A DNA stretch of 64,000 bases from Kaiparowitsia implicata GSE-PSE-MK54-09C. GTDB taxonomy: Bacteria; Cyanobacteriota; Cyanobacteriia; Elainellales; Elainellaceae. The position numbers and the translations under genes are program-made. Positions 15,841 through 24,918 of the stretch are shown here, piece after piece. Where the stretch lies: positions 186,001 to 250,000 of the forward strand of contig JAHHHI010000055.1 of NCBI GenBank assembly GCA_019359435.1, written 5' to 3'. Under the pieces are notes generated by a model. That model did not search any database, was not told where the DNA came from, and worked only from the letters and a program-made list of their open reading frames with translations. The first letter of the stretch is position 1. The number at the start of each line of letters is the position of its first letter.

Positions 15841-16679
15841 GGCGACACCTCAGGTTCATGGGGAGTCTGCCGCTGTAGAAAGACCCAGCAAATGCCCCCA
15901 AAGATGGCAACAGAAAGCATCGAGAAGATAAAGGAGCCCGTGCCGTGGTGCCAATAATCAAACGCATCTGGCTGGGCTGAGTAGACAAAGTGGGCCAGAA
16001 GCGCAACCCGGAACCCGTTGACGAGAAAAGCAATTATGCCTGCAAGGATGAGTGCAGCCCAACGGGCGAAGATTCCTAGCGGAAACATCATGATGAACAG
16101 CCCCGCTAATGCAGTTAGATAGCTGATTCCTTCAATACCAGAGCAACCCTGAAAAACTTCGACAGCGCGATCGCCCAGTTGAATGTAATAGCCATAGCGC
16201 TCAACCTCAAACCCGCTGTACCACAGCACAAGTGCTGAAAACTTTGCGGTTAATACAGTTGGGTCAAACAGAATAGGGAGAAGGAGCTTAGGAAGGCCCA
16301 AGAACATCAAGATCAACAGTTCTTTGCGATACTGTTTGAGTCCTGAGATTCCAGAGGCTAGAAAGGCTAAACCAAGCGCTGCAAGCAGAGGAAATAGTAA
16401 TAGAAACGACTCGCTCAAATATCCCTGACTTCTCAATAGAAGAACGCCAACAATGGCGCTGCCTAAGCCAGTTGAAATAGTGCTACTGCTCAGCGTTAGC
16501 GTTTGCCAGCGATCGCGCAGAATCATCGCAACCGCTCCGATAAACAGAACACTGTTTCCTAGTAGATCAGCATTGTCGAGACGCCAGACTAAGGTGAAAT
16601 AAATTACAGCGAGGCACGTGGCTAAACCCAATAGCCAAAGCCGATAATCCTTAAGTTCTATTGAGTTGACGGGGAGCAT
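15837..16679 (-). CDS. crtA: Cyanoexosortase A
   Basis: Integral membrane transpeptidase-like enzyme that recognises C-terminal sorting signals of exported proteins. About eight hydrophobic segments are visible, and all three exosortase active-site residues are present: Cys179 in FQGCSGIEG, Arg224 in LVNGFRVALL, and a His (244 or 245) in YWHHGTG. The frame extends to a TTG at 16688, but the ATG at 16679 gives a normal 280-residue protein. It heads a three-gene operon with its dedicated partner proteins. I found no protein with a PEP-CTERM-like tail in this window, so the substrates are elsewhere. The symbol follows usage for this family; it is unrelated to carotenoid CrtA. Confidence 0.85.
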   Translation of the reverse strand: MLPVNSIELKDYRLWLLGLATCLAVIYFTLVWRLDNADLLGNSVLFIGAVAMILRDRWQTLTLSSSTISTGLGSAIVGVLLLRSQGYLSESFLLLFPLLAALGLAFLASGISGLKQYRKELLILMFLGLPKLLLPILFDPTVLTAKFSALVLWYSGFEVERYGYYIQLGDRAVEVFQGCSGIEGISYLTALAGLFIMMFPLGIFARWAALILAGIIAFLVNGFRVALLAHFVYSAQPDAFDYWHHGTGSFIFSMLSVAIFGGICWVFLQRQTPHEPEVSP

Positions 16680-17101
16680 AATCGTCAATTTCGCAGCAAC
16701 GCGAGAAGTGCAAATTCAGGACAGAATATTCCAGCCGCATCGCTTACGATTAGCAACTGGTTGGTAGGACTGCAGGGTAGGTGTCAGCCAAGGAGGTGAA
16801 GGGAATTGTGTTCTATTTCTGATGAATAATGCAGGACTGTTCTTGCCTGAATCACATCTGAATCACATCTGAGGCTTTCCTAGTTTTCCCTGTTCGTTTT
16901 CAGCACTAACAGGCTGATCCCCCGAGTAGATTCTGATGGCTTGGCTATTGCGGCTTGTCTTGCCGAGCCTTCTGAGTTGGTAGAGGCTAGACAACGGGGC
17001 CAAGTCAATAGTTGGCTCTGGGCTGGTTGGCCCGTCCTTATATCTCCTTATGGTATTGGTGCAAGATATGAGGAGAGTTACATGAATCGGGGATCGGGCT
17101 C
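16680..17101. other. Divergent intergenic region, nothing recognised
   Basis: About 420 bp separate the divergently oriented exosortase and Pr6Pr genes. A short direct repeat (GAATCACATCT twice in tandem near 16851-16872) is the only notable feature. The 77-codon frame starting at 16941 has no coding character. Confidence 0.4.
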
Positions 17102-17770
17102 ATGCTCAATACACAGAATGCTCGTATTCGGACCTTCACGACGATTGCCGCTGGGGTGGGTTGGTTTGCGGTAGTGTTGCAGTTTTATCTCTCGCTGCGG
17201 CTGTCTGTGGCGAATGGGCGGGGCATTGGCTGGGGAATGTTTGTCTATTTTGGCTACTTTACGGTCTTGACGAATATCTTGGTGGCGCTGGCGTTGGCGG
17301 CTCCCCTGGTTGCACCAAATGCAGCGATCGCCCGGTTTTTTCGGCGGAGTGGGGTGATAACGGCGATCGCCGCATCCATCACAATGGTAGGGATCGTCTA
17401 CTCCCTGGTGTTACGACAAATTTGGAACCCAGAGGGGTTGCAGCTTGTGGCCGACAGACTGCTCCACGATGTAATGCCCATCGTGTTTTTGATCTATTGG
17501 TGGATAGTAGTGCCCAAACGCGGCGTGCGCTGGGCGGATGTGCCGCGGTGGTTAGTTTATCCTATTGGGTATCTCTTTTATGCCCTAGTGCGGGGCGCGG
17601 CCTCAGGCGTTTATCCTTACCCGTTCTTGGACGTGGATTCTTTAGGCTATGGGCCGACGCTGATCAATTCCTTCATAATGTTGGCTGGCTTTGTGGCGAT
17701 CGCCCTACTGCTAATCGGGTTAAACTGGCTCAAACCCGAGCGAGTTCCTGTCACTGAGCGGCTCCCCTAA
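17102..17770 (+). CDS. Pr6Pr family membrane protein
   Basis: A 222-residue membrane protein with six hydrophobic helices (about 10-32, 42-68, 80-102, 118-138, 151-168, 188-210), the layout of the Pr6Pr family. Characteristic segments are FTVLTNILVAL, a central LHDVMPIVFLIYW carrying a conserved His-Asp pair, and WLVYPIGYLFYALVRG. The substrate is unknown. It lies 27 bp upstream of the cupin gene on the same strand and may be cotranscribed with it. Confidence 0.8.
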   Translation: MLNTQNARIRTFTTIAAGVGWFAVVLQFYLSLRLSVANGRGIGWGMFVYFGYFTVLTNILVALALAAPLVAPNAAIARFFRRSGVITAIAASITMVGIVYSLVLRQIWNPEGLQLVADRLLHDVMPIVFLIYWWIVVPKRGVRWADVPRWLVYPIGYLFYALVRGAASGVYPYPFLDVDSLGYGPTLINSFIMLAGFVAIALLLIGLNWLKPERVPVTERLP

Positions 17771-17797
17771 TCCCATTTGGCGTTGGAGGCTCAACCA

Positions 17798-18115
17798 ATG
17801 ACCCACTTTCCTTCTCAGTTGCTATCGCTGCCTGCGTTTGATGGGCCGTTTGATGCCTTTAAGCTAGAGGCCAAGAATTGCGATGTATTGTTTGCCTCCT
17901 ATCCAGCAGGGACGACCATTTCATCTCACAGCCACGATACCGACAATGTGGGAGTAATTACGCAAGGCGAGCTGATTTTGACCATCAATGGGCAGGACAC
18001 TCGGTACGGTGTTGGGGAGTGGTATCACGTACCCGCACAGACGCTGCACAGCGCGAGATTTGACAAAACTACGTCCGAAATTGAATTCTGGCTCCACTCA
18101 ACACCCCCCTCGTGA
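17798..18115 (+). CDS. Small cupin-domain protein
   Basis: A single cupin barrel of 105 residues. Metal-ligand-type residues are in SSHSHDTDNVGVITQGEL (two histidines, with Glu in the QGEL turn) and VPAQTLHSARF (third histidine). GGAGG at 17785-17789, eight bases before the ATG at 17798, decides the start over the in-frame ATG at 17777. Stand-alone cupins of this size often bind small molecules or act as isomerases or dioxygenases, but substrate cannot be read from sequence. Probably in an operon with the Pr6Pr gene. Confidence 0.8.
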   Translation: MTHFPSQLLSLPAFDGPFDAFKLEAKNCDVLFASYPAGTTISSHSHDTDNVGVITQGELILTINGQDTRYGVGEWYHVPAQTLHSARFDKTTSEIEFWLHSTPPS

Positions 18116-18451
18116 GTCGTCTACCGCCCGCTTGCACGAGAAACACCGCGAGTGCGCGGCCTCTTTTGTATGTCGTATGTGATGCCTCTTTTGTCAGGAG
18201 GAGCCATCGTTGGGACAAACAGACATTCACAACAGCCCGTAAGGGTGAACTGAACGGCACCTAAGACGAGGTATGCACTGCTCCCAAGCATCTGTGAGTA
18301 AAAATCCTAAACCGTTATCAGTGCTTAATGAGTGATACATGAAGCCGCTTGGTTTTCTTGACAAGTTCTGAACAAATCGGAATGGATCAACCGAATTGTT
18401 GTGGTGATTTGGGCATTCTAGAGTCAGACATGACTGGAACTCGCCCGAATT
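18116..18451. other. Intergenic region before the ParA/nuclease unit
   Basis: 335 bp between the cupin gene and the two-gene ParA/ParB-like unit. No RNA gene or clear operator is visible. The 85-codon frame from 18349 overlaps the real gene in another frame and has no coding character. The promoter of the unit, and any centromere-like site it would bind, would be expected here, but no iterated repeat is seen. Confidence 0.35.
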
Positions 18452-19792
18452 ATGAGCACAACCACTATCAGTCTTCGAGATATATTGAGAAGTCTGCCAG
18501 AAGGAGCCGCCGAAGCGGTCGTCGAGCTACACTTTGCAACACAACTGCTAAAGGCATTGGGGTTTGGGCCTCAAGAAGTCCATCCTCAGTTTCCGGATGG
18601 CAATAATAAATTTGTAGATCGAGCTGCCCGCAAAACCATCGGGGATGATGTTTTTCTTCATACAAAATCTAATCCCTACCTTTTGCTAGAGCTAAAAGGG
18701 CGAGATATTAACCTGGCAGAAGGCACGAAGCAATATCAGAGCACGGTGCGTCAGCTAAAGCAATATTTGCTGGCACCTAATTGCCAAACGGCCCAGTGGG
18801 GAATCATCAGTAACTCCTGCCATATTCAACTCTTCCGCAAGCATGGAAAAGTTGTCTTTCCGGCAACTCAATGTTTTGCACTGAATGAAGACAATATCGA
18901 CAGAGTTGTTAAGGAGATTCGACGCAAGCTTGAGCAACCTCCCAAAGCTCTTACTGTTTCGGTATACAACAATAAGGGTGGGGTTGGTAAAACAACGACG
19001 ACAGTTAACCTGGCTGCAATCCTGACATTTTTAGGAAAAAAAGTTCTCGCAATTGATTTTGATCCCAACCAGCAAGATTTCACAAGTTCTTTGGGTTTGC
19101 CCTTGAGTGAAGGGCATGTCTTTAATGCACTCAACGACCGGGATGCAGATCTACTCAGTGCGTTAGACACGTATGCATTCCCCTTGAAAAAGGGGGATAG
19201 AGAGCTAAAATTTGATGTAATTCCAGCCGATCAAGAGTTGGTAGATGCGTCTGATGATTCTTTGCGGAAGCTGTTGAAGCGCAATATGCTCCACCGCAAG
19301 CTCGCAGCAGCGCGGCAAAACTATGACTATATCTTGATTGATTCCCCACCCAATTGGCGATTTTTCAGTCAGTTAGCGGTTTATGCAGCAGATGTGGTAC
19401 TAATTCCTACCAAGCACAATAATCTGTTCTCGCTAGAAAACGCCGCCATGGCCATCACTAAATTTATTCCCGAAATTCAGGCTGAAAAAGCAGATGGAAG
19501 CCCTATGCCGCTGCCTGTCTTCTTCAATGGTGAAAAGATTACGCCATCCCAACGAGAGATTGCCCAGCAGGAAATTACCAATATCATTCGGGCGGCCAAA
19601 AAAGACGGCTTTGATCTGTTGCCTTACTTTTATCCTCGATACACCAGTTCTCGGCGAGATTTGCATATTCCCCATGTCCCTAGCTACGCCAATATTGCAG
19701 GGGCTGCATTTTCTCGAACGCCTGCTGTGTATCGCGATCGGTATGCTCACGAGTACTACAAAAATCTAGCTAAGGAGTATTTCTTACAATGA
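18452..19792 (+). CDS. Fusion: restriction-endonuclease-like domain + ParA ATPase
   Basis: A 446-residue two-part protein. Residues 1-160 resemble the N-terminal nuclease domain of type I restriction R subunits: a leading helix with VVELHFATQLLKALGFG, the DD pair at 65-66, YLLLELKGRD with Glu80 and Lys82 (ExK), and RQLKQYL giving a QxxxY motif (Gln101, Tyr105). Residues 165-446 are a ParA/MinD-type ATPase: deviant Walker A KGGVGKTT (175-182), DFDPNQQDFT at 202-211, and Walker B YILIDSPP (Asp297). The stop overlaps the next start by four bases. ParA usually moves DNA or protein cargo; the attached nuclease-like domain suggests DNA processing or defence. Function is inference; both domains are supported by visible motifs. 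Confidence 0.8.
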   Translation: MSTTTISLRDILRSLPEGAAEAVVELHFATQLLKALGFGPQEVHPQFPDGNNKFVDRAARKTIGDDVFLHTKSNPYLLLELKGRDINLAEGTKQYQSTVRQLKQYLLAPNCQTAQWGIISNSCHIQLFRKHGKVVFPATQCFALNEDNIDRVVKEIRRKLEQPPKALTVSVYNNKGGVGKTTTTVNLAAILTFLGKKVLAIDFDPNQQDFTSSLGLPLSEGHVFNALNDRDADLLSALDTYAFPLKKGDRELKFDVIPADQELVDASDDSLRKLLKRNMLHRKLAAARQNYDYILIDSPPNWRFFSQLAVYAADVVLIPTKHNNLFSLENAAMAITKFIPEIQAEKADGSPMPLPVFFNGEKITPSQREIAQQEITNIIRAAKKDGFDLLPYFYPRYTSSRRDLHIPHVPSYANIAGAAFSRTPAVYRDRYAHEYYKNLAKEYFLQ

Positions 19793-20478
19793 GTAACCTT
19801 AACGATGTGGGACATTTGATGCATCTCTATTTGGATGAAATTGATCCAGGAGATGGAACCCATTCATCAGAGTTTTTGATTCAAGCGTCTGCCCATTTGC
19901 TGAACCAAAAAGGGGGCCGAAACTGGGTTCCTGTGATTGTGAAAGAAGTCAGCGAAGATCAGTATGAAGTCATCGGCAATACGTTTGTCTATGCGGTGGC
20001 CGAAGCGGCTGGGCTAGAACGGGTGTGGTGCATTGTCGCGGATGACAGCAGCGATACGCAGACCTTAACGCAGGTGCTGGCAGGCGAAGAAATCCCCAAG
20101 ATCAACCTTTCCAAAGCATCAAGGGATGAGATTGTTGCAGCGCTGGAATATTTGGTTGAGCAATCGGGCAGCGCCCTTCAGTCGATCAAGGTTGCAGTGG
20201 CTGCAAATCGGATTGATGAAGCACCGCGTCAATACTGGACATCGCTAGATCCCATTGCCAGTCTAAAATGTGGCATCACGAAAGGGAAAAAGCTGAATGC
20301 GCTGAAGCAAGTGTTTTATCTGACACCTCAGCCGATGCCAGAGACGATTACCGATGTGGCAATGCTGCAAACCCTGTCTACTACTGAGCTAAAAGCGATG
20401 GCGAAAAAGCGCGGCATTGCTGGCATTAGCAAGCTTAAGAAAGCCGACTTGGTTGAAGTGCTGAGTCAGTCGGAATGA
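19789..20478 (+). CDS. ParB-like (sulfiredoxin-fold) protein with Rho_N C-terminus
   Basis: A 229-residue partner of the upstream ATPase, overlapping it by ATGA and preceded by AAGGAG at 19772-19777. The N-terminus looks like a ParB/Srx domain: LLNQKGGRNWVPVIVKE, YEVIGNTFVYAVAEAAGLERVW and CIVADD follow the pattern of ParB N-terminal domains (VPVIV...YEVI.G). The GERR/ENxxR box typical of CTP-binding ParB is not obvious. The middle (about 105-180) is helical. Residues about 190-228 (LQTLSTTELKAMAKKRGI, then SKLKKADLVEVL) match a Rho_N/SAP-like nucleic-acid-binding motif. No helix-turn-helix is evident, so DNA binding may come from the Rho_N tail. Confidence 0.7.
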   Translation: MSNLNDVGHLMHLYLDEIDPGDGTHSSEFLIQASAHLLNQKGGRNWVPVIVKEVSEDQYEVIGNTFVYAVAEAAGLERVWCIVADDSSDTQTLTQVLAGEEIPKINLSKASRDEIVAALEYLVEQSGSALQSIKVAVAANRIDEAPRQYWTSLDPIASLKCGITKGKKLNALKQVFYLTPQPMPETITDVAMLQTLSTTELKAMAKKRGIAGISKLKKADLVEVLSQSE

Positions 20479-20505
20479 GTCAGATAGCCCATGCGTGGGC
20501 GGAGG

Positions 20506-22674
20506 TTAGTTTGGGTTGGCTGGCGCGTCACTTTTGACGATCACTCCAAAATCTGCCAGGACTCGCGCGTGGTTGCGCAGGAGTGCTAGCAGGTTAAGTC
20601 GGTTGCGGCGCACGGCGGCGTCATCGGCCATCACCAGCACGCTGTCGTCGCCATCAAAAAAACGCTCTACCACCGGGGCTGCGTTTGCTAGTGCGGATAC
20701 CAAGGTTTGGTAATCGCGATTGGCTTGTGCGGCTTGGGTTTGGGGAACAAGCTGGGTTAATGCGTCAAAGAACTGCTGTTCTGAGGCTTGCTCAAATAGG
20801 TCAGGCTTTACGACGGTGCTGGGGTCGAGGGTGGCGGTATCTAATTCGCCCTGTTTTGCCAAACGAGCGGAGCGGTTAACGGTTTCGTAGATGGCGGTCA
20901 ACTGTCCGTTTTGCCGAATGGACTGAAGGAATAGGGCGCGATCGCGCACATCCAGTACATCCTTTAGCGCCCGCTCGGCATAGTCGGTGTCGTCTTCCCC
21001 GAGCACTGCGTTGACTAAGTCATAGTCGATGTGGCGATCGTCTTGCAGTAGGGTGCGAATGCGCTGCAAGAAAAAGTCTTGCAGTTGTGTGTGGAGCGCC
21101 GCTGGGTCTTGAATGGTGCCCGTGCCGTAGTCGGTCACGACTTGAGATAGTAAATGTTCTAGGTTTAGGGGAAGATCGGCATCCCACGCAATATTGAGGA
21201 TGGCATTAGCCGCGCGACGTAGCGCAAAGGGGTCGGACGAGCCTGAGGGGATCAGCCCCACGCTGAAGATACCCACCAGGGTATCAAGCCGATCGGCAAT
21301 GCCCACCACTTGGCCGATGCGCGTGTGGGGCAGCACATCTCCCGCCCCTTTGGGCAGGTAATGCTCCCGAATGGCGATCGCCACCTCTTCAGCTTCTCCA
21401 CTGACACGAGCGTAGGTTTCGCCCATGACGCCTTGCAGTTCGGGAAACTCGCCCACCATTTGCGTCACGAGATCGGCTTTGCACAGCAGCGCTGCCCGTT
21501 GCACGTGGGTGCGCTGCTCGTCAGACAGGGAAAGCTGATCGGCAATCTGGAGGGCGATCGCCCTGATCCGTTCCGCCTTTGCCCGCACGGACCCGAGCGC
21601 TTCTTGAAAGGTGACGGTTTCGAGCTTGGGCAGATAGGCGTCGAGCGACTGCTTGCGGTCGGTGTCGAAGAAGTAGCGCCCGTCTGACAGCCGAGCCCGA
21701 ATCACCCGCCCGTTGCCCTCGGCAATAATGTCGGCCTTGGTGGGGTCGCCGTTGGCAATGGTGATGAAGTAGGGCAGCAGGTCGGGATTGTTGGCCTCTT
21801 TGAGGACGGGAAAATAGCGCTGATGGCTCTCCATTTCCATCACCAGCACCTCTGCTGGCACTGCTAAAAAGTCGGCATCAAAGGTGCCTACTACGGCGGT
21901 TGGGTATTCCACCAGGTTCACCACTTCGTCGAGCAGAGTGGGATTGATAGACGCCACGCCCCCGATTTTGGCGGCGGCGGCGTTTGCCTGGGTGATAATC
22001 ACCTCGCGTCGCTGCTGCGGATCAACTTCGATGCAGGCACGACGCAGCGTCGCCACATACTCCGTGGCCGATGGAATGGCGATCGCCCCCGGCGACAGCA
22101 CCCGATGACCCATGGAATGGCGATCGCTCCGTACCACTTCTGCCCCGTTCTCAATGGTTAGGGGCAGCAGCGTGTCATCCCACAGCGCCACGAGCCAGCG
22201 AATCGGTCGCGAAAACCGGTGGTCGCCATCCCCCCAGCGCATAAACCGCTTGCCCTCTAGCCCAAAGATCCACTCAGGCACTAGCGCCTGCAACACCTCT
22301 ACTGTGGCGCGTCCAGGAATCGTCTGCGTCACAAACACAAACTCACCTTTGTCGGTTTGCCGCTGCTCAAACGCCTTGACAGACACCCCGCGCGATCGCG
22401 CAAACCCTTCTGCCGCCTTGGTTGGCACCCCATCCTTAAACGCTGCCTGCACCGAGGGGCCTTTCACGTCTTCTTGCCGATCGGCCTGACGCTCAGGCAA
22501 GCCCTCAATCACCACCGCCAGCCGACGCGGTGTGCCATAGACCTGCACCATGGCTGGGGCGAAATGCTGCTCTGCCAAACTAGCCGGAATGCGCGCAGAC
22601 CACTGGGCGATCGCACTTGCGACAAAACTTGCAGGCAGTTCCTCTGTCCCGACTTCCAACAAAAAAGTTGCCAT
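20506..22674 (-). CDS. glyS: Glycine--tRNA ligase subunit beta
   Basis: Beta subunit of the alpha2-beta2 glycyl-tRNA synthetase, which charges tRNA-Gly with glycine. The protein has 722 residues from [14 protein letters not shown], the usual family start; the frame runs 21 codons further upstream but without family similarity. The tRNA-binding beta core is clear ([39 protein letters not shown], then [21 protein letters not shown] with [12 protein letters not shown]), and a DALR-like anticodon domain covers about 590-700. The alpha subunit gene glyQ is not in the window, as is common in cyanobacteria. Confidence 0.95.
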   Translation of the reverse strand: MATFLLEVGTEELPASFVASAIAQWSARIPASLAEQHFAPAMVQVYGTPRRLAVVIEGLPERQADRQEDVKGPSVQAAFKDGVPTKAAEGFARSRGVSVKAFEQRQTDKGEFVFVTQTIPGRATVEVLQALVPEWIFGLEGKRFMRWGDGDHRFSRPIRWLVALWDDTLLPLTIENGAEVVRSDRHSMGHRVLSPGAIAIPSATEYVATLRRACIEVDPQQRREVIITQANAAAAKIGGVASINPTLLDEVVNLVEYPTAVVGTFDADFLAVPAEVLVMEMESHQRYFPVLKEANNPDLLPYFITIANGDPTKADIIAEGNGRVIRARLSDGRYFFDTDRKQSLDAYLPKLETVTFQEALGSVRAKAERIRAIALQIADQLSLSDEQRTHVQRAALLCKADLVTQMVGEFPELQGVMGETYARVSGEAEEVAIAIREHYLPKGAGDVLPHTRIGQVVGIADRLDTLVGIFSVGLIPSGSSDPFALRRAANAILNIAWDADLPLNLEHLLSQVVTDYGTGTIQDPAALHTQLQDFFLQRIRTLLQDDRHIDYDLVNAVLGEDDTDYAERALKDVLDVRDRALFLQSIRQNGQLTAIYETVNRSARLAKQGELDTATLDPSTVVKPDLFEQASEQQFFDALTQLVPQTQAAQANRDYQTLVSALANAAPVVERFFDGDDSVLVMADDAAVRRNRLNLLALLRNHARVLADFGVIVKSDAPANPN

Positions 22675-23229
22675 AGTGCGATCGCCGTTTTCACTCACTG
22701 TCTTGTGTCTGCCGGGTGTCTGTGAGGAACTGATCAACCCATCAGTACCAGCTACATCAGTGTATCGCGGGGCTTGCGCGGAAGGAACAGAAGTGCGAGT
22801 TGGGGATTAAGGGTTAAGGCTCTCTACTGCTAGAAAATTGAAGGACGAAAAAATAAGATCTGGCCGTCTTTGTTGCAAATCGTTATACCTTCTCGTCCCC
22901 GTTCACCATCGAGACTGTAACTTGTGTCAAGGGCGTAAACGCTCAAATTTGGCAGCCCCCCCCCCACGAGTTCGCTTAATTTATTGGCAACCTATTGAAA
23001 GATAAGCAGCAGAGAAGTCGCGTCAACACCATGAACTCATCATCCCCAGGTCTACCAAATCACAGCAAAACCCAATTTCTATCTACCTGGCACCTGTTAG
23101 GGGGCTTAGCGACAAAGTTGAATGGTTGAATAGTGGTTTCGATGAATGGGGTATTGATCCCGTGATGTTGAGACATGGGCTCGCTTCTAAAAGCACAGCT
23201 TGCCCAAACTTCACGCGTGACTCTGCACC

Positions 23230-23356
23230 TAGGGCGTGTCATCAATTTCGACTAAAAGCCTTGTGCTATGGGCATTGCCACGCCCGACTCAAAAACAGGC
23301 TAGGGCTGTGACTATTGATTTTTGAGCCACCAACGGCTAATTGATGACAGCCCCTA
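23230..23356. repeat. TA-flanked MITE-like element, copy 1
   Basis: 127 bp with terminal inverted repeats TAGGGCGTGTCATCAATT and, read from the other end, TAGGGGCTGTCATCAATT (16 of 18 identical). It differs from the copy at 46938 at only about three positions, including one length change. The outermost TA on both sides could be a 2-bp target duplication, as seen with IS630 and with the IS427 group of IS5. There is no coding frame. Confidence 0.85.
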
Positions 23357-23497
23357 GTGCTTGACCAACCTAAGATCAACCTAATTGTGACAGGCTCTAA
23401 CGGCCAAAGGTGCAGGGTTTAAGGTGTACGATTCAAGGACTGCCGGGAACCGTATACCTTAAACCCTGCACCCCACTAATCTGTCACCTTTGGCTTA

Positions 23498-23618
23498 ACG
23501 TCAGTTCGGGTTAAGAGGGTTTTGGGGCATCGCGCGTCGCGCGATGCCCCAAAACCCTTAATGTGCCGTGCGCGTCGCGCACGGCACATTAAGGGTTTGA
23601 GCTTATCCCGAACTCAGG
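23498..23618. repeat. Palindromic element, family 1, copy B with 9-bp target duplication
   Basis: Almost identical to copy A (2484-2604): same end sequences and same two perfect palindromes, but with CGT instead of CGA at the first palindrome centre. The direct repeat TTTGGCTTA flanks it at 23489-23497 and 23619-23627. The duplication and near-identity to copies A and C point to recent movement. Confidence 0.88.
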
Positions 23619-23648
23619 TTTGGCTTAGCAGACTACTAGCCTAAGGGT

Positions 23649-24524
23649 CTAGGCCACCGTGTCTATCCAGGCGATGCAGCGCTCTAGTTCGCGGCACATG
23701 GTCGCGGCGTCGGTGTGGTAGCGCCGCCCATGACCGGGCAACACCCACTCAAACGAATAGTCCAGCAAGGTCTGCATGGACTGGTGCAGGGCTGACCAAG
23801 AATACCAGCAGGCTCGGCGAAAGGCGTGGAGCTGTCCCAGATGTTCTGACCAGGCAAGGTGGTCGCCTGTGAAGAGCACTTGATTGCGGTAGAGCAGCAC
23901 CGTATGTCCCTTGGTGTGACCGGGGACAGGAATGATGTGCAGATCGGGCGCAAAGGATAGGGGATCTGAGCCAGTGAGCACCTGCTCAATGTCGGCGGTG
24001 TCTGGGGTTAGATCGTTTTCATGGAGTAGGCGATCGCACCCAAAATGATGATGAAATTTTGCATGATCTGCCACATCATCTCGATGGGTGAGATAGAGAT
24101 AGCGAACGCCGCCCATCGCTTCGAGTCGCTTCACCAGCGGCGGCGTAAAGCGAGGCGAATCCACCAGCACGTTCCCTTCCTCTCGCTGAATCAAATAGCT
24201 GGCAGCTCCGTAAGATGCTTCGGCATGGTAGCCACAATGGTAAACCGAGTCCAAAATCGGAATGGGAAAGCTATGCTGCACACTGCGGATGTCGGTCGGT
24301 TTCTCTACGGTGCCAATCGATGCCGTGGGGCAGGACAAAAGCGCCTGCATCGCCCGCTCTCGTTCTGCTGGGGCGCTAGGCTGTTGCACAACTGCCGATT
24401 GATCCCCCACCCGAGCAAATATGGCGGGTGCCATCCATCGACAGGTATCGCAGTCAATGCAGGTGCGATCGACGTAGAGATCACCAGTTACATTTTCGGA
24501 GCGTCGGTCTGCCAGGTGGGCCAT
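23649..24524 (-). CDS. Ferredoxin-MBL fold hydrolase fusion
   Basis: A 291-residue protein with two parts. Residues 15-70 form a small ferredoxin-type domain with Cys22, Cys25, Cys28 (CIDCDTCRW) and Cys65, enough for one [4Fe-4S] cluster. Residues about 95-285 are a metallo-beta-lactamase fold: GNVLVDSPRF, THRDDVADH (where the canonical HxHxDH has Asp in place of the second His), PVPGHTKGH, LFTGDHLAW and VLPGHGRRYH. The changed metal motif suggests altered metal use or a redox or hydrolase role. It is monocistronic. Substrate unknown; the domain calls are secure. Confidence 0.85.
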   Translation of the reverse strand: MAHLADRRSENVTGDLYVDRTCIDCDTCRWMAPAIFARVGDQSAVVQQPSAPAERERAMQALLSCPTASIGTVEKPTDIRSVQHSFPIPILDSVYHCGYHAEASYGAASYLIQREEGNVLVDSPRFTPPLVKRLEAMGGVRYLYLTHRDDVADHAKFHHHFGCDRLLHENDLTPDTADIEQVLTGSDPLSFAPDLHIIPVPGHTKGHTVLLYRNQVLFTGDHLAWSEHLGQLHAFRRACWYSWSALHQSMQTLLDYSFEWVLPGHGRRYHTDAATMCRELERCIAWIDTVA

Positions 24525-24743
24525 GAGAGTTACCGCCAGCGCGTCTGTGTAGTTCTATGCTAGCGATCGGCGTTGAGGATTGGGTGGCAGGGATCAAGAC
24601 CAGTGCAACCGTTGGAGCCGCGACCTTAAAACAAATCGGGATGCTTTGAGGGGGTTGATCGTCCACTGTATTCCCTTCGCCTGGTTTGCATTGAGCAGGT
24701 CTGGAGGTGGTTGAAAAGCCGGATTCGAAAAGCCCTTTCCTAT

Positions 24744-24784
24744 AAAAATGGCTTGAGGTCTGCTATTAAGGTAGACCTCAAGCC
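24744..24784 (-). terminator. Rho-independent terminator of the bicA operon
   Basis: Perfect 12-bp stem GGCTTGAGGTCT (24750-24761) / AGACCTCAAGCC (24773-24784), followed on the minus strand by a T5 run (A5 at 24744-24748 on the plus strand). It lies about 135 bp past the bicA stop and before the ferredoxin-MBL gene. The stretch 24785-24918 shows nothing else. Confidence 0.8.
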
Positions 24785-24918
24785 AGTAATGTATTTACCG
24801 GAGTAGCGTTAGCCGTGCACCGAAGAAACCGCCGTTAGACGGCTGTGGTGAATCGGTATGGGTTAAAGACTCACAACAGGTCACATTTTAATGGGTATCG
24901 CGTACAACTCTTGCTGAG

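Larger units (their letters stand above)
22675..23648. other. 970-bp gene-free region holding mobile elements
   Basis: No credible gene lies between glyS and the ferredoxin-MBL gene. The region holds a TA-flanked element (23230-23356), a hairpin at 23409-23472 with 17-bp perfect arms (GGTGCAGGGTTTAAGGT), and family 1 element B (23498-23618). The promoter of glyS, upstream of 22674, lies at its left edge. A run of nine C at about 22960 is also present. Confidence 0.55.

Noticed and set aside
16941-17174. 77-codon frame upstream of the Pr6Pr gene
   Set aside because: Overlaps the start of the Pr6Pr gene and lacks coding character.
24785-24918. Possible small RNA between the terminator and the bicA stop
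   Set aside because: Only short imperfect stems; nothing supports an independent transcript.
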